DNA of 64,000 nucleotides from Misgurnus anguillicaudatus. Lineage: Eukaryota; Chordata; Actinopteri; Cypriniformes; Cobitidae. This document shows, piece after piece, positions 11,200 to 22,093 of the stretch (positions are counted from its first letter, which is position 1; each line of letters starts with the position of its first letter). A program made the position numbers and the translations under genes. The notes below the pieces were generated by a model. It was not told the DNA's origin. It saw only the letters and a list, made by a program, of their open reading frames with translations, and ran no database searches. The stretch is taken from contig NC_073340.2 of assembly GCF_027580225.2 (NCBI RefSeq), positions 33,747,001-33,811,000 of the forward strand, written 5' to 3'.

Positions 11200-12050
11200 A
11201 TTAATACTTCAATCAAATTCACTTGAAATCTCACAATTTGGACATCTTTCTCATGCTTCCTTTTTAATTAGATGTACAACCATGAAGTCACTATAACTTC
11301 ATTCACAGAGCAATTTCGTCCCAGAAAATTTCCGTAAAATTAGCAGAGAGGCTGCTGTGTGAACGCAAACGCGGCCCGTAATAAGTACCATAAGGGGTGT
11401 GCATTAGTAAGGATGCACATGTCATTGCAACCATAAGTCATGGTTCAGCTCTTTGAGATACTGGGATTTAAACATACAAATATTCACAATGAGAAATGTA
11501 TATAAACTTAACTGAAGCAGAGATCAGGGAGCTCGTCACTACTAATGCTGAAGCTGAGATCATTCACCAACATGACAGAATGGCGCATCAAACACTCCTT
11601 ATGATCTTGTCATAAACTAAAATACATGCATGTTTGCATCACGGATAATTAGCAAAGTTCAGACACTATGAAAAAAATGCATGTCTCTTTACGAGATCTT
11701 TACGGTATGTGTGTGAATGCAGGAACAGATTCCGGAAGATCATTGGCAGTGTAAATTAACCAAAAATCAAACAATCTCGGACAAATCCCGAACGCATTTT
11801 CGATGTATTTTCCGTAATATCTGTGTGTAAAGGGCTTAACATGAGTTTCTCTCAAATACACTGAAAGGAGCTGGATCATGTTCAAATGTGACATTGATAT
11901 GATGAAGGTATAGTTTGTCACGCATGTTTCCTGATTTTGAAAACAAATATTGAAAAATGACCTTGTAATAGTTTTTTCACTCCAATCTCTGTATGTTCAC
12001 TATGTAAGCCATCCAGTTGCTGACAACCTTACTTTCTTTTTTGAATATTA
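11200..12050. repeat. Possible decayed element with TTTCCGTAA ends
   Basis: Inverted motifs TTTCCGTAAAATTAGC (about 11327) and TTTTCCGTAATATCTG (about 11806) could be the remains of a DNA element. Similar CCGTAATCTGTGTG sequence occurs inside the hAT element near 45957. Confidence 0.25.
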
Positions 12051-12370
12051 ACCAAAGCATGTCACTGCGTTTCTCCGGGTTTACTTACAGCCACGGCACG
12101 AGCAGATTGAGACGAAGAGCCTCATTTTCATGGGTTTTGACTCTTGCGTGAGCCGTGATTTGATGTAAAATGTCAATATTGTTTCTGTATTAGCTCACTA
12201 TAGATAAAATGACACGTTTCTCTCCGGCCAGATGACATTGCCTTATTAAAGCTTGACTCTTGTATCAACATTCGGCCAGCAGAAAGAGTTGTTACGTTCC
12301 AGGGGGTCGGCACACCATAGCGCTAATTTGTTGACCCTGAAAGTGTCGAGGTTAAAAGTTCAAAGCCCAG
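12050..12370. promoter_or_regulatory. Candidate conserved noncoding sequence
   Basis: Complex unique sequence of balanced composition just before a GT microsatellite. No exon could be supported. Confidence 0.22.
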
Positions 12371-12428
12371 CTGCTGGGGTGATAACATAGTATGTGTGAG
12401 TGTATGTGCACTAGTGAGTGTACATTCT

Positions 12429-12430
12429 GT

Positions 12431-12495
<65 letters not shown>

Positions 12496-12510
12496 TGAGA
12501 GAGAGAGAGG
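12429..12510. repeat. (GT)n followed by (GA)n microsatellite
   Basis: An almost pure TG run (12436-12484) passes directly into GAGA. The open frame read through it is a repeat artefact. Confidence 0.95.
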
Positions 12511-12687
12511 GTTCTTTCTTTCTTCAAATGATGTTTTATTGTCATCTTTTAGGACAAAACTTTTGAATGTGGTTTATAATAAATGACAAGCAAAAATCTT
12601 ATGTTACCTTATTTAGGGATCACTTACTAGTACTTTTATTTTACCTTTCATGTGCCTCTTTAATGTAAGGTGCTTAAAAGGTTCTTT

Positions 12688-12960
12688 TCAATTCAATTTT
12701 TAATTCAATTTAATTTTATTTGTATAGCGCTTTACACAAATGTTAAATGTTTCAAAGCAGCTTTACATTAATAGATGTAGGAAAAAGCATAAAAAAACAA
12801 GCGTACCAATAATGTAACATATACAGTAAAAGTATTAAGGTAAACTAATGGTGGTGCCCTCTCCATGGGATGGAAAAAAAAACCCTAGGAGAAAAACCCT
12901 CCTGGTTAGTCCAGGGGGAAAACTCCTAGGAGGAGAAAAACCCCTGAGAGATACATATAT
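12688..12960. repeat. LINE/SINE 3'-region-like repeat with ATAGCGCTTTACAC motif
   Basis: TTCAATTTAATTTTATTTGT followed by ATAGCGCTTTACAC resembles the A/T-run-plus-GCGCTTT signature of fish L2-type 3' tails. It is followed by a CCTAGGAG-rich segment. A short relative lies, inverted, at 39417-39450. Confidence 0.45.
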
Positions 12961-13124
12961 ATATACATAAATACTATCGGGGTATGTAAACGTATAAAGA
13001 GATTAAACAGGTTCCGCCGATGGTCGTTGGTCAGGCATCGGGGTGGCATCATTCCTGGGTTGATGTCCTCCGCCAATCACATTCTTCCCATTTTTTACCC
13101 TTATTTTTTCCTCTTTAAATAAAA

Positions 13125-13310
13125 ACATGGTCAAAATATGCACCCCTGCTGTCATTAGGGCAGTAACCTTAAAAAAGGTCCAAATATGTACCATTAAGGT
13201 ACAGATATGTATACATTTGTGTACCTTTGAGATACTAATATGAACTCTTTATGTGTAAAGCTATACTTTTTGAAAATATACAGCCCCAGTGACAACTGGG
13301 ATACACATTT
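13125..13310. mobile_element. Short inverted-repeat element, GTACC family
   Basis: Carries the family hallmarks: CTGCTGTCATTAGGGCAGTA on the left, AGGTACAGATATGT in the middle, and CCCCAGTGACAACTGGG on the right. Confidence 0.55.
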
Positions 13311-13318
13311 TGGAAGTA

Positions 13319-14358
13319 GGGGTGCGCAGGGCAAAAACTTACACGGACTGTTTACATTGTTGCACAGGGTCGAGCGTTTTGGTTTTCCGGTATTTTTTTA
13401 ATGCTGCCAAAAGATGATCTCCTGCAAAATTTTGAAAATGTATAATGTTTTTCCAGAGAGTTATTGATGAAAGAGTGTTTTGGCGATGTAAGTACATTTT
13501 TTTCATCATTTGTTTTTTTTAGTTGGGTGTGTAAGATACCAAATCCAATGCTATGTCATATTAATCAGTGTCTTGTTGACTAAAACATAGCATCGTTTTG
13601 AAAGATGTCTGCAGCTCTTAGCAACTTTTTGGTGGGCTTGAAAATATTTTGACCCAGCGGGGTTAATTGTAACCCTGTGTCACAACTAACCCCTCAACAC
13701 TTACGATATGAAAACCGCTAACGTTAACGTAATTCTTGCCGTTGATTTAAATAGGCTACACACTAATGATTGCTGGCTGCTAACAAAATAAATGTGCCTG
13801 TCTTATCAAAAATCATGTGTCAAATGTATTTTTGTTCATATCTTTAATATTGACTGAATAAGGTCACGTCAAAGATTGAAATCATAATGAAATTAATGGC
13901 TAAAATCAGAATTTGATGCTCCTTAATATATATTTTTGTCAAAATTGTGTATATTTTTCTCACATATTTAGACATTACCATTTATAATTGAACTATTGTT
14001 AGAAAAGGGCTGGATGAATGAATGCAGTGTGGACAGATACATAAATATTATCCACTTCAAGTAAATAGACAAAATTGTAATCAAATATTTGCCTGCAAAC
14101 CTAATTTTTAGCAAGTGTTACAACTGACCCCCTATCTGTTACAATCAACCCCACCTATGGGGTATGTTGTAACTTTTGCACTTCTGTCACGTTTGGTGTA
14201 ATTGTCCAAGAATTTTAAGTAATAGAAACAAACTTAAATGTTCATTTGTAGCAGAGATGTGTGTGTTGTTTGTGTACAAATATAATTAATCAAACGCAAA
14301 TATTTTTTGAATGATTGAGCCAAAAGCAAAAAGCGTTAGGTTGTGCCCCGCTCTCCCC
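13319..14358. mobile_element. 1.04-kb non-autonomous DNA element with GGGG...CCCC ends
   Basis: Left end GGGGTGCGCAGGGCAAAAAC and right end GTTGTGCCCCGCTCTCCCC are imperfect inverted repeats, flanked by TA (13317-13318 and 14359-14360). The interior repeats GTTAATTGTAACCC and TTACAATCAACCCC motifs near each end. No transposase is present. Confidence 0.55.
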
Positions 14359-14359
14359 T

Positions 14360-15240
14360 ATATGTATTGTGCCATTCAAAATCAATGACAGTACAAGTTT
14401 TAATGCAGTTTGGGTCTTTATGAATGCCAGGTATGTCTTTGCTACCTTGAAGTCACTTTAAGTGAATAAAGGTATTAAGACTGCACAGAAAAAGCAAAGA
14501 AACACTTTCAAGTTCAATTTGTCCCATGTGCAGGCTCGAGTGAATGCCACAAAATTTGAGAGACTTCCCCTCAACTACAATCCATCGTCTGGCACTCTAT
14601 CGTGATTGGCAGGAGCCATCAAACATTAACTGCGATGGTGCTTCCGATGCGATCAAGAGTTAATTATTTCCGTATGCTAATCCAGTTTTTTTGGAGTGGA
14701 GTTTTTCCGTGCCAGGGCATTGTTACACAGCGCCTGAAATAATTTCTGTGTGATCGCTCCCCTAGAAATCAAAATGTGAATAATTATTCCCTAATTAAGA
14801 GAGTAGTGCCTGCTCCTGGAGGTAAGGCTGCATTAATTTGAATGTTTTTACAGTTCTTTAATTGGGATAAGGGCAGTTACTGATGAGGGCCTCGTTCACA
14901 AGCAGAGAGAAGACCCGGCTCCTGCGCTCCGCCACTCAAGGTCAGCGCGCCGAGTCCTGTAGCTCCCGCAGAGCCCTGCATTGTTGGCGGAGCATGCATC
15001 TATCATCTTGACAAGCATGTGCTCTCACGTCTTCAATTATTAATTGCATTAAATACATTTTTTGAATCCAGGATGGAGGTGTGTTTCCAGGAGGGTGGCC
15101 TTTAACATCGCCACATTGTTGCCAGGCGGTCGATCGCTATATTTTTCCTCCGCCGCGCGTTCGGGAACTGTAAACAGTCAGAAGCCGAAGGAAGGCCAAG
15201 GTGAGGAACGTGCTTCAAAGGAAAGCCGGTAGGAGTTAAC
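14360..15240. promoter_or_regulatory. Candidate conserved noncoding cluster
   Basis: Complex unique sequence with TTAATTA (14660-14666), an octamer variant ATGCTAAT (14674-14681) that overlaps the OTX-type core TAATCC (14678-14683), and CCCTAATTAAGAG near 14788. Such clusters are typical of developmental enhancers, but conservation was not testable. This cluster and the next are the densest in the window. Confidence 0.38.
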
Positions 15241-15800
15241 GTCTACGGTTCATATGTTTTTTTTTACAGTGTGTGTATTATGTAACAGAGGTGTTGGGTT
15301 GAGGTCGTCGGATGAGAGAGACGAGGAGGGAGGAGAGAGAGGAATCGCCTCGAGCTACCAAAGGAAGGACAGAGAAAAATATACTTTTTAAAAAAAAAAA
15401 TAACTCCATGTTTAGCTAATGCACCAACAAACTGGGATTTCAGAGCAACAGGCTTAGGCTGCTTTTAAACAAATTAAACTAAGAAAGTCTTACTGTAACA
15501 TAGACGTGCCCAAACAGATTATAAAGCCATTGTGAATTCACTCTCCGGTGGGTTTAGTCAACTGTTCCCAATGGGCCTCGATCAGTGCGTGTTTGTGTTG
15601 GTATGATGTTGGTGCCACGGGGCCGAGTGGCATGATGTATAGAGGGCCGTGATCCTGCGGAGAATCACTGCCTGCCACTTACCCTGATTAAAACTCCTGC
15701 TGCTCCGTATAAAGCCAGCGTCACCCCGCGCTCCAGACAAATGGAGCACGAGGGGAGCAGGACATTTTTCAGGCGCCATCTTTCCCCGCACTTCTCTACC
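15240..15800. other. Unique sequence, no gene seen
   Basis: Purine-rich at 15310-15380 and otherwise mixed. No exon could be supported. Confidence 0.3.
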
Positions 15801-16400
15801 GTCTTGGCTCTAGAAAATACCTTTGAATTAATTAGGAATTTTGGTAAATGATGTAAAGCGCTTCTAATTTTTTATGTCTGCCAGGAGAACAATTAGACCA
15901 TTAGCCATAACAGATGACCCTACCGAGTCCACGCGCCTGTTGCCGATTTCCAAAGCACATTATTTCTGACGTGCCAAAACAAATAGCAGCCGTTTCGGCC
16001 GCATTTTACCGTTGCATGCATCTCCATGGCAAATGATGCGATTTCCGGAGCGTTTTGTCGCTTTTTTCCCTTCCTTGTTTCTACCGGAGGCCCGATCCCC
16101 AGTTGGGAGACCTCATTAGAAACAGGTACGCTCTCTGTACGCTTTATCATTCTCCAGTCGAAACGCAATTTACATGAAGGTGTGTTACGATTTCCCCGGC
16201 GCGGAGTCGCCCACTACCGCAGAAGGCCAGACGGCGAGAGAGAGATAGAGCGCTCAAAGAAGCCGCACGGCACTTGAGATGAAATTTTTACCTCTTGAAA
16301 CCTGTCAAATCTTCCGGTGAGAAGGCGAGAGGTAGAGGAGGGGGTGAGAGAGTGTAGAGGAGGGACCCGAGGTGCAAAAAATAGTATTTCCACCCTGATA
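15800..16400. promoter_or_regulatory. Candidate conserved noncoding / enhancer sequence
   Basis: Contains GAATTAATTAGGAATTTT (near 15825) and ACAATTAGACCATTAGCC (near 15890), in complex non-repetitive sequence extending to about 16230. Two overlapping short open frames on opposite strands (15920-16277) have no domain and no splice context. Confidence 0.36.
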
Positions 16401-16804
16401 AATGAGTTCTATCCTGACTGCATATGGTATATGTTTTAAAGTGTCTCCCCCCGGCCTGTGCACACAAGAGCCATCCTTCATAATGAGCTCGGCCCCTCTC
16501 CCTCACGTGGGGGCCCCGACGGTTGCCAGGCAGCTGCCAGTACAGTCGCACCCCGGGTCGCCACGGTTACATCTGTGCGCTGTAGTCGACAGTCATTACG
16601 CACTCTGTCGTACAACTGCTGCGATGCGGAGTCTGTGCCAAAAACTCTCTGTGCTGTCATTTTATATTGGGTGTCATTCGGCGTTGTTCATAAATCACAT
16701 CAGTGAAGTCAAATATCACGTATGATCAAATCTAATTCATGCTAGAATATAAGTGCATTCTTAAAAAATGATAGGTTGTTTTTAACCTGTGCTTGGGAAA
16801 ATAC

Positions 16805-18591
16805 CAGCCTGATATCTTGGGAATTTGTATGTATTTTACAAGTTGGCTAATTTGAGTGAATGTATACAAAGTTGGATAACAAACGATTACACAGGGGCGA
16901 AAGCAGATCATACAAAAACATACGAATGTGGTGGTATGAATTAATCTGAATCGCAAAATATCTACGAATTGCAATGAGTTTGTGTTGGACAAACCCAGTG
17001 CTAGTTTGTTTTAAACAACGCTTTCTCATGGTAATTTATACGTATTTTACAAGTTGGCTTATTCGTATTAATTATACAAAGTTGAATAACGTATGATTAT
17101 TAAACAACACCCCTAACGCAATGCAACGTCACAGGGGCGAAACCAAATCATATCATAAAAAAAAACATACGAATGTGGTGCTATGAATTAATATGAATCA
17201 TAAAATACCTACGAATTGCAATGAGTTTGTGTTGGACAAACCCAGTGCTAGGTTGTTTTAAACAACGCTTTCTCATGGCAATTCGTAGGTATTTTACAAT
17301 TTGGCAAATTCGTATGAATTTATACAAAGTTAAATAACGAATGATTATTAAACATCACCCCTAACGGCATGCAACGTCGCAGGGGCGAAAGCAAATCATA
17401 CAAAAACATACGAATGTGGTGGTACGAATTAACCCAGTGCAAGGTTGTTTTAAACAACACTTTCTCGTTGCAATTTATACGTATTTTACAAGTTGGCAAA
17501 TTTATATTAATTTATACAAAGTTGAATAACGAATGATTATTAAACTTCACCGCTAACGGCATGCAACGTCGCAGGGGCGAAAGAAAATCATACAAAAACA
17601 TACGAATGTGGTCGTACGAATTAATCTGAATCGTAAAATACCTACGAATTGCAATGAGTTTGTGTTGGACAAACCCAGTGCTAGGTTGTTTTAAACAACG
17701 CTTTCTCGTTGCAATTTATACGTATTTTACAAGTTAGCAAATTTATATGAATTAATACAAAGTTGAATAACGAATGATTATTAAACATCACCGCTAACGG
17801 CATGCAACGCCGCAGGGGCGAAAGCAAATCATACAAAAACATACGAATGTGGTGGTACGAATTAACCCAGTGCTAGTTTGTTTTGAACAACGCTTTCTCG
17901 TTGCAATTTGTACATATTTTAGAAGTTGGCTAAATCGTATAAATTAATACAAAGTTGAATAATGAATGGTTATTAAACACCACCCCTAATGGCATGCAAC
18001 GTCACAGGGGCGAAAGCAAATCATACAAAAACATACGAATGTGGTCGTACGAATTAATCTGAATCGTAAAATATCTACGAATTGCAATGAGTTTGTGTTG
18101 GACAAACCCAGTGGTAGGTTGTTTTTAACAATGCTTTCTCGTGGCAATTCATATGTATTTTGCACATTGGCAAATTATTATGAATTTATACAAAGTTGAA
18201 TAACGAACGATTATTAAACACCACACCTAACACAATGCAACGTCACAGGGGCGAAAGCAAATCATACAAATACATACGAATGTGGGGGTACGAATTGATC
18301 TGAATCGTAAAATAGAAAAATTGCTTGAGTTTGTGTTGGTTTTAAACAACGCTATCTCATGGCAATTCATACGTATTTTTCGGGATGGCTAATTCGTATT
18401 AATTAGTACGACCACATTCGTACATTTTTGTACGATTCGCATTTACCCCTCTGACATTTTGGTTAGGGGCAGGGTTTCGTTATTGTTTTATTTATCGATA
18501 ATCATACGTTTTTGCATGATTAACTTCATACAAAATTCATACAAATTAGCTAACTTGTAAAATAAGTATGAATTCTTGTGAGATCAGGCTG
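16805..18591. mobile_element. Inverted-repeat-bounded element filled by a tandem array
   Basis: The left end CAGCCTGATATC and right end GAGATCAGGCTG are inverted. Inside are eight head-to-tail monomers, and the last about 190 bp (18400-18591) lies in the opposite orientation as a closing arm. The anchor AATT before TACGTATTTTAC recurs at about 16823, 17033, 17280, 17472, 17713, 17905, 18146 and 18364. Spacing alternates 192 and 241 bp from 17280 to 18146, giving an exact 433-bp higher-order period. Long monomers hold about 49 bp (GAATCGTAAAATACCTACG and GTTTGTGTTGGACAAA) that short ones lack. The family also builds the array at 51421-52560. Confidence 0.75.
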
Positions 18592-19310
18592 TTTTAAACC
18601 AAAATGTTGGGTTGTTTTAACCTATGGTTGGGTCAAATATTGATATTTTTAGGTTAATTTAAACCATTGGTTGATAAGGGAAATTGTTCTTTATCAAAAA
18701 CAAGCCTTGGCTACCCTACGTATGTATGTGCGCGTGTGTCTGCACATGTATGTGTGGACCACATGACCCAGAAAGAAGACGGGGTGTCGGGTGTGCAGGC
18801 AGCCTCTACTGTCACCAAATGATGTTATGTGGGTCAGCATTTATTACAGAGTTATTTGTCATTCTCGTCTTGAACAGGCAGGAGTGTGAAGTCTTCTCCA
18901 GCCAGACCCATTATTTCCTTCACGGGAATTCGCCAACCTCTTTGTTATCTAAAGATCCGCCGCATCTGTATGGCGCTCACCTCTCTGCTCTCAAACTTTC
19001 ACCTGTCTGCTGGTTTTCTCTTCAGGAGATGATTTTCATCTCTTGTTATGTTTGTCCCAGTAGACTGTGATTGAATAAGATTGACCGTGACTGATTTCAG
19101 CTCATGTTTGTGTTTGCAGGGTAAAAAGGGCTTTTGTAGTAAAAACATATTTTGGGTTTGTGTTAAGAAAAAACATGCTTTTGCATCATGGTGGTGGGGT
19201 TTCCTTTAATAAATGCAAAAAAATGTGTTACTCAAATGTGTGTGTGAGCCTTTTATGATGTGATTTTTGAAATATTTGGATATCAACTGTGTTCATGATG
19301 AGTATATTTT
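18591..19310. other. Mostly unique sequence; short GGGTTGTTTTAACC motif at left
   Basis: GTTGGGTTGTTTTAACC (about 18605) resembles the GGTTGTTTTAAAC part of the array monomers. A 128-codon open frame (18684-19070) starts in a GTGT-rich tract and has no domain I can recognise. Confidence 0.3.
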
Positions 19311-19315
19311 TGTTT

Positions 19316-19498
19316 CACTGTAAAACAAATTCAGCATGAAGTTAAAAACAACTTTGTTTTGCTAGTCAATTCAATCTATTAAGTTTTGGCTTGTGAAAAG
19401 TTGACATCACTTAAAAAACAATTTGATTTTTTTTTTAAGTTAAAGTAACATAAAAATATGTTGATTTGACAAAAATGCTGCATATTTGTTTTACAGTA
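19316..19498. mobile_element. Short inverted-repeat element with CACTGTAAAACAAAT ends
   Basis: Left CACTGTAAAACAAATTCAGC and, inverted on the right, GCTGCATATTTGTTTTACAGT. The interior is AT-rich with mirrored AACTT/AAGTT runs. Confidence 0.5.
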
Positions 19499-19559
19499 TA
19501 ATGTGAATTCTGTGTGCAGTATGACATTTGTAATTAGTAAATAAATGTTTATATTTTTA

Positions 19560-21180
19560 TATATTTTTTTCCCCAGGGAAACACTAATATAAGATGCACA
19601 GGTATATTTATAGCAATAGCCAAAAATACATTTGTATAGGTCAAAATTATACATTTTCTATGCCAAAAATCATTAGGATATTATGTAAAGATCATGTTTT
19701 ATAAAGATATTTGTGACCTATGCTGGCAAATTAAGTTGGAATGAGCAAATTTTCAAAAATGAGTTATTTACATTTTGACATTCTCTGGTTTCATCGGATG
19801 CACGTGTGCTGACGTGATACACGTCTGGATCTGAACTTTACTTTCAGTTTTGATTTTTTTATGGTCTGGCTAGTTGCTAAACTGATCTCTTGAACAAATG
19901 CCTCGTCGAAAAAACACAAATGTTTTGGTTTCCTAGGTAATCTATGTGTTGTTGTTTTTTTTGCTTGTTATATAAATAAACTACGTTTAAAGAACTTTGT
20001 TGTTATTTATTCTTAGCGGAGTTTACCAGAAGTTACTTGCGGACCACGACAGCCGCCTATGTTGTTACTGCTGAAACCGTCTATAAAAAACTTTGAGAAA
20101 AATCAAGTTCCTTCAAGTTTTTTTTTTAGGGTTTAAAAACTAAATCCCTGCATCCACACCTTAAAATCACCTGTAAAACTAATAGATTTGGCACACACAC
20201 ACAGTCAAAAACAATACTATAGGAAAATATATGTTCAACTTTTTTATTTCTTTTATTGTTTGATTGACAAACAACACAGATCTACTGTAATGCAAGGATC
20301 TAATATAATGTACACAGCAGATATTATTTCCCAACATTAAAGCAAACATTCAATTAAGACATAACAGATTATATCTGTGTGAATTATTGTGAAAACAGAT
20401 ATTTTTAAAACCGTAATTCTGTGTATATGTCTATATATCAGAGTCACGCACTTGTGCGTCTGTGCACGCTTCGTATCTGTCAGTCAGCACGAAAAAAGAT
20501 CGTTTTCATGTATTGTCACTCTTAATAACTTGTTTAACATCAATCAAGCCCCGAACTTTATCTCTCTTAATAACTCATTTAACACCAAGCAAGTGCTGCA
20601 ATTTATTTTCTAAATCCTGCACGTTTTAAAACCGAAACCAAAATGTCAGACGCGAATGTGGATGGACACTATTTTGTATAGGTTAAACATTTTGGATGGT
20701 ACATCTATCAGAAAACTACAAATAAAAAAAAAACATTTTAGATGGTTAATAACTATTTAGAGCATTGGGATCGCTAGATGGGGTCTTAATTGTTTTTATG
20801 AAAACTTCAATTTCAATCAAAATTGGCATTTATACTCTCTTTTGCCTGTAGCTCAAAATTTCACTGTGCGCATTTCAACTCATTTTGCCAACATGGGTCA
20901 AATTTTGTAAATTTTCTAACGCAAATATATTTTAAAATTATTTATCATTAGTAATATGTGTTGCTAAGGACTTAATTTGGATAACTTTAAAGGCGATTTT
21001 CCCAATGTTTTGATTTTTTTTGCAGCTTCAGATTCCAGATTTTTAAAGAGTTGTATCTCAGCCAAATATTGTCTAATCCTAAAAAAACATACTTCAGTGG
21101 AAACTCAATATAAATCTTAATTTCAAACAATTGACCCTTATGACCTTTTGTGGTCCAAGGTCACATATCGGCCTATAATC
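19560..21180. repeat. Dispersed-repeat complex (fish DNA-element type)
   Basis: Segments around TTGTGACCTATGCTGGC (about 19708) and TGTGGTCCAAGGTCACATAT (about 21149) match a layout I know from abundant fish repeats, where TGTGACC-type ends bracket AT-rich sequence. The segment 19900-20090, with GTTTACCAGAAGTTACTTGC, looks like a further inserted repeat. Exact boundaries could not be set. Confidence 0.4.
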
Positions 21181-21560
21181 GGTATGGTTTATAAACAGCC
21201 AATGATTCAAGGTAGAATATATCCTGGCAACCAAAAGGTGGTACGCTCTCCGTTTCTAGTATTTCACCCCAAAACAATTGAAACAAGAAGTGAAAAGCAA
21301 AACTATCTCTATCAGTAAATGTTATTCTAAGTAATTGAAAATTAATAGTGGCACAGAAATGTTGTATTAGTGCATCCCTAGTTTTCCTTTAAATCATATA
21401 GTAAAGTTTTAAAGATTCCTTGATCTTATTACCATCTCTCCGTGTTCTCGAGGTAGCAGAATATTAACATACGAAGCAAAAACTGAATTCATTTTCATTA
21501 CATTTCTTCATGTAACAAATTACATGGCATTTGTAATGACAAACAGCAGGTCTTAAAATA
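21180..21560. other. Unique AT-rich sequence
   Basis: No supported feature. Confidence 0.3.
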
Positions 21561-21910
21561 GAGTTTGAGTCCAAATGAATCCAGGCCAGGCATTGGTGAT
21601 GGCAGAATAATCAGCTATCCCATACTCCCCTGTGCTTAATAGAGACAGCTGCTCAGAATTTAAAGGACAACAGCGAGAGAAGTCTTAATTACTGGACAGA
21701 AGTTAGCCAATAATGAATATTTTATTTCAGGCCCTTCATCGGCTGCCGGTGAATTATGCCACGGAAAGAACGAGGCCGTGAATCATCGTGTCCAGGTAAA
21801 TGCCAGGATGATGATATAATTGGTTGCAGCCGAGAGAAGAGCAACCTGGGTAAAATGTTAGTCAGGTGAGGGTGTGAGCTCTGTAATTCATTACACACAA
21901 ATATGACTGA
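21560..21910. promoter_or_regulatory. Candidate conserved noncoding / enhancer sequence
   Basis: Complex sequence with GTCTTAATTACTGG (near 21684), CCAATAATGAATATT (near 21709) and GAATCATCGTGTCCAGG. No open frame. It stands out from the repeats on both sides. Confidence 0.37.
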
Positions 21911-21943
21911 CTCAGATTATTCATCATTCCTATAACTCTCACT

Positions 21944-21996
21944 CGTGCGCTCTCTCTCTTTCTCTCTCTCTCTCTCTGTTTCTATCTCTCTCTCTG
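21944..21996. repeat. (CT)n microsatellite
   Basis: An interrupted CTCT/TCTCTCT run. Confidence 0.9.
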
Positions 21997-22093
21997 TCAC
22001 TAATGAGCTTATCCGAACAAAATCCTTTATTTTCACAAAGTGGGATGGGGAGTGGATTTAAATATGGTAAAATGTGTTAAATACCACACACTT

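Noticed and set aside
18684..19070. A 128-codon plus-strand frame
   Set aside because: It starts in a GTGT-type tract, has no domain and no splice or promoter context. The length is possible by chance in 64 kb on both strands.
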